The notes beneath the pieces were generated by a model. The model was given only the letters and a program-made list of their open reading frames with translations. It was not told the origin of the DNA and did no database searches. The position numbers and the translations under genes were made by a program. A DNA stretch of 64,000 bases from Bacteroidales bacterium UBA4293. GTDB taxonomy: Bacteria > Bacteroidota > Bacteroidia > Bacteroidales > Bacteroidaceae. Positions within the stretch are counted from its first letter, which is position 1. Each line of letters begins with the position of its first letter. Positions 42,419-49,662 of the stretch are shown here, one piece after another. Location: the NCBI GenBank assembly GCA_002395835.1, contig DGVD01000018.1, positions 344,468-408,467 on the forward strand. Reading direction: 5' to 3'.

Positions 42419-44491
42419 ATGGATTCAGCAACTTTCAACGAATACTACAGAGATATCTATTCAGCACTCGAGAAACAGTGCCTAAACCAGGCGCTGAAAC
42501 ATCTAGAAAACCTGCTATATACGAACCCAACCTGGCCATTCCTAGATGAAGTCATCCATATCCGTCAAGCCTATGATGGATTATTAAAATATATGGAATT
42601 GGGGCTGAAAGATGAATCCAGGAAATCACAGTTCCAGATTTTGTTACAACGCGCTTACAAATTGTTGCATCAACTTAAAAGACATTTTTTAAAAGAATCA
42701 CAACATACATTATTCCATAAGACTTGGCTAACCGTAAGGAGGCAAAGCTACCAAGATTGGATGATACAACTGGAGCAAGCCCAAGTTTCCGAAATGATGT
42801 ACAAGCAAGATAATGAGGCATTCAAAAAAGAATTAGAAAATCATGAAAGAAATGTAAATAATCTTTTTGACCAAATTTGGACATCAAGTTTATTCTCTGA
42901 GATAGACATTCTTGAACTACGTGCCTTGCTAAATTCCACCTTAATTACAAAGGATGATAAACTTTTATGCATCTCAGCACTAACCTTGCAACAAAGTTTT
43001 TGTCCGGATTCTAATGTCTTATCTATATTGTTGGAGCTTAGCCTTTCTAATGAGGTAGAGATGGAGATTAAAATTAGGGCTATTATTGGATGGCTTCTAT
43101 GCCTAATGAAATATGAAAAAGAATATCTGCTTAGCGAACAATGCAAAAAACTAATAATTCAGAATTTTCAGATTAACAGCACACAACAACTTATCTGCAA
43201 TGCGCTGAATGATTTTTATTTATCTTTAGAAAGTAAAGAACTAATCAATAAAGTGCAAAATGAAATTCTTCCATTGCTAAACAATGAGAACTTGCTTACT
43301 GGAGATAAAAAGGATATGGATAGAATTCTACAATCTTCAATGAAGAAGATAGAGAAATTAGTCAATTCTGGTGCTGATATCCAATTCAGTTCTTTCTTCC
43401 AAGATAAAAACTACCCATTCTTCAAGCAGACTTCAAATTGGTTCTGCCCTTTCTCTGAACACCATTCGGAGACAGAATTATCTATGCGTGAAAAAAAGAT
43501 GGAAAATCTAAAAGTGCTGTTGAAAAATCCAGGACTTTGTGACAATGACAAATGGTCTTTATTCTTTAAAACTAAGGGAATCAATATTCCACTCAATATA
43601 CAAGGGCTAAGTCCAGAAGATATTGAGAATCTAGACATAACCATAACTTCTGAAATTTACAGTAGGAACTATATACATGACTTATTCCGCTTTTTCAACC
43701 TTTATCCATATCGTTTAGAATTCGTCAACCTACTTAAACAGGATTTTAGTCCTGTGGTACATACTTTTTTGCAGAAACTTTTATATGACGAATACCTATT
43801 TCTCTTAGCTCGTATTCTTTTCAGCAATAAAGTATACTCTGATAGTATCCTTATAGCTAAGAAGTTCTTGTTAGATGAAAAGTACTCATTACAAGCATAT
43901 AAATTGATAGCAGATTCTTATCGCTTGAAGAATGATTTTGAGCATGCCATTGAGTATTACCAAAAAGCTTATTCATTAAAACAAGAGGATGGCCCACTTT
44001 ACATGTTGGCTCAATGCTACAAGCAAATACAAAAGTTCAAAGAAGCAGCAGAGATTTATCGGAATTTGTATGAGAATAAACCAGAAGACAAAGCTATATG
44101 TAAACTATACGCAAGCAGTCTCATAAAAAGCGATAACACAAAAGAGGCAATTCCACTCCTTTATAAAATCATGTATATAGATGAGAAAGAATCAGATTTC
44201 ATTCAAGGCTCTCTAGCTTGGTGTTATTTATTAGAAGGGAAACTAGAAGAAGCCTGGGCTGCTCATGAGAAGATAAAGAACAAGACTCTTTCCGACATGC
44301 TAAATGGAGGACATATTTGTTGGGCAATGAACGATTTTAAGAATGCCATCCAATTCTATAAGTATTTTTATAGCAAAAGTCCTGATAAAGCAAAAGCTAA
44401 AGATAACATGGAGAGCGATCTTAAATATATGAAGAAATATGGATTAAAAAAATTTGAGCTCCGTCTTATTCTGGAAATCTGTGAAAATTAG
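42419..44491 (+). CDS. Large TPR-repeat protein
   Basis: A 690-residue soluble, highly helical protein. The C-terminal third carries clear tetratricopeptide units (about 500-650: SYRLKNDFEHAIEYYQKAYSL, AQCYKQIQKFKEAAEIYRNLY, SLAWCYLLEGKLEEAWAAH), with longer helical repeats before them. There is no signal peptide or membrane helix. TPR arrays bind other proteins; the partner is unknown. It is coupled by 3 bases to the binding-lipoprotein gene and ends against the convergent phospholipase-D-type gene. Confidence 0.75.
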   Translation: MDSATFNEYYRDIYSALEKQCLNQALKHLENLLYTNPTWPFLDEVIHIRQAYDGLLKYMELGLKDESRKSQFQILLQRAYKLLHQLKRHFLKESQHTLFHKTWLTVRRQSYQDWMIQLEQAQVSEMMYKQDNEAFKKELENHERNVNNLFDQIWTSSLFSEIDILELRALLNSTLITKDDKLLCISALTLQQSFCPDSNVLSILLELSLSNEVEMEIKIRAIIGWLLCLMKYEKEYLLSEQCKKLIIQNFQINSTQQLICNALNDFYLSLESKELINKVQNEILPLLNNENLLTGDKKDMDRILQSSMKKIEKLVNSGADIQFSSFFQDKNYPFFKQTSNWFCPFSEHHSETELSMREKKMENLKVLLKNPGLCDNDKWSLFFKTKGINIPLNIQGLSPEDIENLDITITSEIYSRNYIHDLFRFFNLYPYRLEFVNLLKQDFSPVVHTFLQKLLYDEYLFLLARILFSNKVYSDSILIAKKFLLDEKYSLQAYKLIADSYRLKNDFEHAIEYYQKAYSLKQEDGPLYMLAQCYKQIQKFKEAAEIYRNLYENKPEDKAICKLYASSLIKSDNTKEAIPLLYKIMYIDEKESDFIQGSLAWCYLLEGKLEEAWAAHEKIKNKTLSDMLNGGHICWAMNDFKNAIQFYKYFYSKSPDKAKAKDNMESDLKYMKKYGLKKFELRLILEICEN

Positions 44492-45924
44492 AGACAAAAA
44501 GAAAGCATAGAAGCAATCTTACCAACGAACTTTCGCCACCAAGAACGTTCTTTCCATACCTCATCTGTAAGCAGACGACTATCTTTTACATCGTTCTCAA
44601 ACATGGTCACTAATTCACCTGTGGTTGATTTATCAAAAATCACAACATTCAATTCATAGTCATAACGGAGCGAACGACTATCTAAGTTTGTAGAGCCTAC
44701 AGTACAAAATTTATCATCCACCATCATAATCTTGGAATGATGGAAACCACCATCATAAAGATAAACTGTAGCTCCACGTTTACGAAGTTTGTTAACTTCA
44801 TTATACGCTGCATCAGGAGTAAAAGGAATATCACTCTTACTTGGAATCATAATCTGTACGTCAACTCCACGATCAATAGCACGTTTCAATGCCTTCTTTA
44901 CTTTATGAGTAGGTGCAAAATAAGGATTAATCAAAAGAACCCTCTCATTGGCTGCATCCAAAGATACAGAATAAAGTTCACGCATTATCTTAGGGCTCTT
45001 CTTTGGCACTCTGTCTAGGACTGCAACAGATGCTTTATTAACCTTAGATTCTAAAAGTGGATGCAATGGGATAATATTACCATTTTCATCTGTAGCCTGA
45101 TTTATAGGTCCTGCTCTATATTCCCCCTGTTCCTTCGCATCTTTCCGGAGTTTCAAGTCCATCAGATGAACAGCATTATTCCATTCTTTGGGAGTTCCTT
45201 TTAAATGAAGAATTAAAGAATCTTGAGCATTAATAGGCTGAATCTTTGCTGGTTGTTTATAATCATAATTACGTAAATCCTGCTTTGTTTCTTTCTCCCA
45301 AGAATCTAAAAATGCTCCTTGCAAATCTTTCACTGCACTTCCTTCAATGCGAACATGCATATCTCTCCATTGACCTATTTGGGGTAAACCTACTACATAA
45401 TAATCAGCCACATTCATACCACCTGTATATGCGACTTTATCATCGACAATTACAATCTTTCTATGGTCACGAGGAAAAATATGATTAACCCATGGGAAAA
45501 CGACTGGATCCCATTTGAATAGTTCTATTCCTAAATTTCGAATAGCATTAACATGACGTTTCTTCAAAGGACGATTATTACTCATATTTCCAAATGCATC
45601 ATAAAGAGCACGGACACGAACTCCTTGCTTTACTTTTACAGAAAGTAAATTAAATAATGCGTTGGCTATAGAATCATTGCGAAAGTTAAAATATTCCAGA
45701 TGAACAGACTTTTTTGCATTACGAATGGTTTCAAACATATCCGTAAATTTCTCTTCACCGCTCTTTAATAATTTAACTTGATTGTTCTTATGAATATCTA
45801 TACCCTGGTTTGCCACCCAGTAATAAACGATGGTATCGCTGGATAGACGTTCCTCCTGTGCTAAGCAAAAGTTAGGCATACAGGTCAGGACTAAAGCAAA
45901 AAAGAATCCAAATAGGTACTTCAT
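44488..45924 (-). CDS. Phospholipase D-family protein (cardiolipin synthase-like), exported
   Basis: A 478-residue protein from the ATG at 45924, with a signal peptide ending near CLAQ. Two HKD motifs are present: HRKIVIVDD with TGGMNVAD, and HHSKIMMVDD with GSTNLDSRS. This is the layout of cardiolipin synthases and related phosphatidyltransferases. Typical ClsA has two membrane helices at the start; here a cleavable signal suggests a periplasmic enzyme. The stop overlaps that of the TPR gene by four bases. A -7 box TAATTTTG lies at 45942-45949. Confidence 0.85.
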   Translation of the reverse strand: MKYLFGFFFALVLTCMPNFCLAQEERLSSDTIVYYWVANQGIDIHKNNQVKLLKSGEEKFTDMFETIRNAKKSVHLEYFNFRNDSIANALFNLLSVKVKQGVRVRALYDAFGNMSNNRPLKKRHVNAIRNLGIELFKWDPVVFPWVNHIFPRDHRKIVIVDDKVAYTGGMNVADYYVVGLPQIGQWRDMHVRIEGSAVKDLQGAFLDSWEKETKQDLRNYDYKQPAKIQPINAQDSLILHLKGTPKEWNNAVHLMDLKLRKDAKEQGEYRAGPINQATDENGNIIPLHPLLESKVNKASVAVLDRVPKKSPKIMRELYSVSLDAANERVLLINPYFAPTHKVKKALKRAIDRGVDVQIMIPSKSDIPFTPDAAYNEVNKLRKRGATVYLYDGGFHHSKIMMVDDKFCTVGSTNLDSRSLRYDYELNVVIFDKSTTGELVTMFENDVKDSRLLTDEVWKERSWWRKFVGKIASMLSFCL

Positions 45925-45941
45925 TCTCTCAAAAAAGTGCA

Positions 45942-45949
45942 CAAAATTA
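45942..45949 (-). promoter_or_regulatory. -7 box TAATTTTG of the phospholipase-D-type gene
   Basis: On the minus strand TAATTTTG lies 17 bases before the ATG at 45924, supporting that start over 45987. Confidence 0.5.
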
Positions 45950-45985
45950 CGGAATTCAGTTGAAACTGCAAAATTCAGAAACAAC

Positions 45986-46012
45986 AAAAGGGGGCTTTAG
46001 CTGCCCCCTTTT
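45986..46012. terminator. Terminator after the MFS gene
   Basis: Perfect ten-base arms AAAAGGGGGC and GCCCCCTTTT around a seven-base loop, closing the kdsA-kdsD-MFS operon; the arms include A and T runs. Confidence 0.85.
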
Positions 46013-46028
46013 ATGATTTCTATATCCA

Positions 46029-47492
46029 TTACTTACGCTCTTTCCAAAGTTTAGTCATGTCTTCCAAAGTCTTCCCTTTGGTTTCTGGAACCATCTTCCA
46101 TACAAAGAAAGCTGCAATCACACAAATAACTCCATACAATCCGTATGTGAACCAATGACCGAATCCATCACCAGGAGTAAGTTCGATATTAAACATTGGA
46201 ACAAATGAAGTGGAAACTATCCAGTTAAAAATCCATTGGAAGGCTACAGCTATAGCTACAGCTGCACCACGAATAGTGTTAGGGAAAACCTCAGCAATTA
46301 GCACCCAACATATAGGACCCCATGAAAACATAAAACTAGCGGAATATACCATGATGCTTGCCATACATAGCAGTTCCAAGGATGGATTGCCGAAAGTAAC
46401 TGCTACACCAAAGGCACCCAGAGCCATTCCTAAAGAACCAGTAATTAATAAAGGCTTTCGTCCCAACTTTTCAACGGTGAAAACAGCAACCAAGGTAAAT
46501 GATATATTAACTATACCATTGAAAACTGTCACCATCATAGGATCTTCCATACCCATATCTGCATAGATACGTGGAGCATAATATAGAACAGCATTGATTC
46601 CAACAGCTTGCTGGAAGACAGAAAGCATAATGCCAACGAATATACACATCCAACCGTATGTAAGCAACTTTTCCTTCTTCTCTGCAACAGTATTCTTGAT
46701 TTCAGCTAAAATTTCTTTAGCTTTTGTAGAACCATTTATTCTTGCTAATACTTTTTCAGCCTTTTGGTCTTGACCAATCATAGCTAAATAACGAGGAGTT
46801 TCTGGAACAAAGCAAATCAATAAAGTGAACAGACCAGCAGGAACGGCTTCACTTCCAAACATGTAACGCCAACCAGTTTCAATAGTCCATGGGTCACTTC
46901 CTGGAGCTACCTGATTTATTCCATATCCAATGCTTTCAATCACAGGATTTGTATGATCGCCTAAAATCAAAAAATTCACAAAATAAACAACCAATTGACC
47001 AAAAATGATAGCAAACTGATTCCAAGACACTAACATACCACGTATATTGCTTGGAGCTATTTCGCCAATATACATAGGGCAAATAGCAGATGCTAAACCG
47101 ACTCCAACACCACCAATTACCCGATAGATGTTAAACACGATCAACAGGCTCAAGCTAGCTTCACCTTTAGGGAAAATAAATGACTCTGGCTGCATACTGC
47201 CCAACGCAGAAATAAAGAACAAGACGCCTGCTATAATCAAAGATTTTTTTCTACCTAAATTTGTAGACAGCCAACCAGAAATACCACTACCAATGATACA
47301 ACCTATCAAGGCACTGGAACAAGTAAAACCATGCCAAGTGTCGGTGTACACATTACCCATTTTCATAAAAAATGCTTGCAAGCCTTTTTCTGCGCCAGAT
47401 ATGACCGCCGTATCATAACCGAAGAGTAGTCCTCCTAATACAGCTACAAGCACAATACTAAACAAATACGATTTGCTACCATCCTTTTCCAT
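46029..47492 (-). CDS. Sugar porter, major facilitator superfamily (XylE-like)
   Basis: A 487-residue transporter with twelve helices. Sugar-porter marks: GGLLFGYDTAVISGA in helix 1, GRKK after helix 2, PMYIGEIAP, the PETPRYL motif after helix 6, QQAVGINAVLYYAPRIY in helix 7 and PETKGKTLE at the end. These match proton-linked xylose or arabinose porters of the XylE type. It lies 28 bases after the kdsD gene on the same strand with no promoter seen between them, so it may be in the Kdo operon. Confidence 0.9.
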   Translation of the reverse strand: MEKDGSKSYLFSIVLVAVLGGLLFGYDTAVISGAEKGLQAFFMKMGNVYTDTWHGFTCSSALIGCIIGSGISGWLSTNLGRKKSLIIAGVLFFISALGSMQPESFIFPKGEASLSLLIVFNIYRVIGGVGVGLASAICPMYIGEIAPSNIRGMLVSWNQFAIIFGQLVVYFVNFLILGDHTNPVIESIGYGINQVAPGSDPWTIETGWRYMFGSEAVPAGLFTLLICFVPETPRYLAMIGQDQKAEKVLARINGSTKAKEILAEIKNTVAEKKEKLLTYGWMCIFVGIMLSVFQQAVGINAVLYYAPRIYADMGMEDPMMVTVFNGIVNISFTLVAVFTVEKLGRKPLLITGSLGMALGAFGVAVTFGNPSLELLCMASIMVYSASFMFSWGPICWVLIAEVFPNTIRGAAVAIAVAFQWIFNWIVSTSFVPMFNIELTPGDGFGHWFTYGLYGVICVIAAFFVWKMVPETKGKTLEDMTKLWKERK

Positions 47493-47520
47493 ATTATATT
47501 TTTAAAATTATTATTCTCTG

Positions 47521-48471
47521 TTATACTTCACAACTGAAAGAATCAACAATTCCCAAAAGTTTTTTCTGCTCGTCCACAACTAAAACTGCATGTATTTTAT
47601 AATTGTGCATCATTTTTTGAATTAGTGCAATTTTCATATCTGGTTTCACACATTTAGGATTTTTAGTCATGACCTCCTGTACTTCCGTTTCAAAAAATCG
47701 TTCACGGATATTCTGCATTGCACGACGTATGTCTCCATCTGTGATAATACCACAGATTCGTTCTCCATCCATAATAACACAAAGGCCTAATTTACCATCA
47801 CTGACATGAAGTATTGCTTCTCCTAAATGCATGGTAGGAGGAATAACAGGCAAATTTTCTTTCCGCATTACATCCCCCGCTTTAGTCAACAAGCGACGAC
47901 CAAGACTTCCTCCAGGATGAAACTCTGCAAAATCATTCGCCTTGAAATGCCTCACTTCAATAAGTGCACAAGCTAAAGCATCACCTAAAGCCAAGGTTGC
48001 CGTTGTAGAACTTGTAGGAGCCAAGTTTAAAGGGCAAGCCTCATGCTCAACTGAAACACAAATATGTGATACACTGTTTTTAGCCAACAATGAATCTTTA
48101 TTTCCAGAAATGCCTATAATAGGAAGTTTACGATGTTGAAAATAAGGAAGCAAACGAAGCAATTCATCTGTTTGGCCTGAATAACTTATCATGATGACAA
48201 CATCACCATCAGAAACCATACCCAAGTCACCATGAAAAGCATCTAAAGGATTCATAAAAAAAGCTGGGGTACCCGTACTTGACAAAGTGGCAGCAATTTT
48301 GTTTGCTATATGCCCACTCTTTCCAACACCAGTAACAACAACTTTCCCTGAACAATTCAGTATTAGATTCACTGCATTTTCAAAATTTTCATCAAGTTGG
48401 CCAACAACCCCAAGAATAGCCTCTGCCTCATCCCGTAAGCACTTTTCTCCAACACTTCTTACATCTATCAT
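47521..48471 (-). CDS. kdsD: Arabinose-5-phosphate isomerase
   Basis: A 316-residue KpsF/GutQ-family enzyme. The SIS domain (about 30-180) has VVVTGVGKSGHIANKIAATLSSTGTPAFF and ISYSGQTDE; the linker AEFHPGGSLGRRLL is diagnostic; two CBS domains follow. It converts ribulose-5-phosphate to arabinose-5-phosphate, the first step to Kdo for lipid A. Its start overlaps the stop of kdsA by four bases, so two enzymes of one pathway are coupled. Confidence 0.93.
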   Translation of the reverse strand: MIDVRSVGEKCLRDEAEAILGVVGQLDENFENAVNLILNCSGKVVVTGVGKSGHIANKIAATLSSTGTPAFFMNPLDAFHGDLGMVSDGDVVIMISYSGQTDELLRLLPYFQHRKLPIIGISGNKDSLLAKNSVSHICVSVEHEACPLNLAPTSSTTATLALGDALACALIEVRHFKANDFAEFHPGGSLGRRLLTKAGDVMRKENLPVIPPTMHLGEAILHVSDGKLGLCVIMDGERICGIITDGDIRRAMQNIRERFFETEVQEVMTKNPKCVKPDMKIALIQKMMHNYKIHAVLVVDEQKKLLGIVDSFSCEV

Positions 48472-49256
48472 AATAAAGAAACTATTACTTTTTCAAAATC
48501 TTTTAAAAATAGCATGTTAGGACCATCACTTTTAGCACTTTCTGGATTTGGATGAATCTCGAAGAAAAAGCCATCAGCACCAAAGGCCTTAGCTGCTAAT
48601 GCCATCATTGGCACAAACTCACGATTCCCCGAAGTATATCCTCCACCACCGCCTGGACGTTGCACGGCATGAGTGCAATCCATGATAACAGTAGAAGTCC
48701 ATTGATGCATATCTGGAATATTGCGAAAATCAACAACCAGATTATTGTATCCATACATGTTACCACGTTCAGTTAGCCATACCTTATCATTACCGCTATC
48801 CACGACCTTTTGGACAGGATACTTCATATCTGAACCACCTAAAAATTGGGCTTTCTTGATATTTACAATCTTTCCCGTCTTGGCTGCAGCTACTAATAAG
48901 TCAGTTTGACGACAAAGGAAAGCTGGTATCTGAATTACATCCACTACTTCCCCCACGGGAGATGCCTGATAACTTTCATGAATATCGGTCAAAAGCTTCA
49001 ACCCATATTTTTCTTTAATATCACTCAACATCTGAAGCCCTTTCTCCAAACCAGGCCCCCGAAAACTATTTAAGGATGTCCTGTTGGCCTTATCGAAAGA
49101 TGCTTTAAAAATAATATCCAGATTATATCTCTGATTCAAACGTACTAGTTCCTGTGCCACAGTTTCCAATACATCCATACTTTCAATCACACATGGTCCC
49201 GCAATAAATACAGGTTTCCTGCTAGCTTCAAATCCCATATAATAAGGTTTATACAT
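48468..49256 (-). CDS. kdsA: 3-deoxy-D-manno-octulosonate 8-phosphate synthase
   Basis: A 262-residue enzyme starting at 49256. The start at 49508 would run antisense through two tRNA genes and is rejected. Family marks: PVFIAGPCVIESMD, FKASFDKANRTS, GLKLLTDIHE, QIPAFLCRQTDLL, KKAQFLGGSDM, and FFEIHPNPESAKSDGPN. It condenses arabinose-5-phosphate with phosphoenolpyruvate. The cysteine in GPC suggests the metal-dependent class. A -7 box TACCTTTG ends seven bases before the ATG. Confidence 0.95.
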   Translation of the reverse strand: MYKPYYMGFEASRKPVFIAGPCVIESMDVLETVAQELVRLNQRYNLDIIFKASFDKANRTSLNSFRGPGLEKGLQMLSDIKEKYGLKLLTDIHESYQASPVGEVVDVIQIPAFLCRQTDLLVAAAKTGKIVNIKKAQFLGGSDMKYPVQKVVDSGNDKVWLTERGNMYGYNNLVVDFRNIPDMHQWTSTVIMDCTHAVQRPGGGGGYTSGNREFVPMMALAAKAFGADGFFFEIHPNPESAKSDGPNMLFLKDFEKVIVSLL

Positions 49257-49263
49257 AACTTTA

Positions 49264-49271
49264 CAAAGGTA
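49264..49271 (-). promoter_or_regulatory. -7 box TACCTTTG of the kdsA operon
   Basis: On the minus strand TACCTTTG is followed by seven bases and then the ATG at 49256, so the leader is almost absent. Confidence 0.5.
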
Positions 49272-49408
49272 ACTTAATAGATTGACGAAGGCAAACATAG
49301 CCAATAAAAAAAAAGTTTTTTTCACTTTTTTATCCGAATTATTTGGAGGATTTAAAAAATGTTGTACCTTTGCATCGCTTTTGCAAACAATCATACTCGA
49401 AAGAGCTT

Positions 49409-49496
49409 GGAGAGGTGGCAGAGTGGTCGATTGCAGCGGTCTTGAAAACCGCCGTACTGAGAGGTACCCGGGGTTCGAATCCCTGTCTCTCCGCCA
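49409..49496 (+). tRNA. tRNA-Ser (anticodon TGA), CCA encoded
   Basis: An 88-base class II tRNA. The GGAGAGG acceptor pairs with TCTCTCC; the anticodon loop CTTGAAA has TGA; there is a long variable arm (ACTGAGAGGTAC) and a T arm with TTCGAAT. CCA is encoded. Confidence 0.93.
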
Positions 49497-49509
49497 GAGC
49501 AAAAGCATC

Positions 49510-49587
49510 GGGCGTTTAGCTCAGCTGGTTCAGAGCATCTGCCTTACAAGCAGAGGGTCGGCGGTTCGAATCCGTCAACGCCCACCA
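49510..49587 (+). tRNA. tRNA-Val (anticodon TAC), CCA encoded
   Basis: A 78-base tRNA. GGGCGTT pairs with AACGCCC; the anticodon loop CTTACAA holds TAC; the T loop is TTCGAAT; CCA is encoded. It lies 13 bases after tRNA-Ser, probably on the same transcript. Confidence 0.93.
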
Positions 49588-49625
49588 AGGAGTTCTTTAA
49601 GAACTCCTTTTTTTGTACACCTATT

Positions 49626-49657
49626 TTTGGCTTTTACAATAAATTGCAGTAGCTTTG
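49626..49657 (+). promoter_or_regulatory. Promoter of mutS2 (TTTG, 20 bases, TAGCTTTG), five bases before ATG
   Basis: TTTG at 49626-49629 and TAGCTTTG at 49650-49657 are spaced by 20 bases. Only CAACT lies between the -7 box and the ATG at 49663, so a leaderless mRNA is predicted. Confidence 0.7.
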
Positions 49658-49662
49658 CAACT

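Noticed and set aside
49257..49508. N-terminal extension of the KdsA frame
   Set aside because: It is antisense to two tRNA genes, and KdsA proteins begin at the ATG at 49256, which has a -7 box right before it.
49282..49662. N-terminal extension of the MutS2 frame by 127 residues
   Set aside because: It runs through tRNA-Ser and tRNA-Val; the promoter and family N-terminus support the ATG at 49663.
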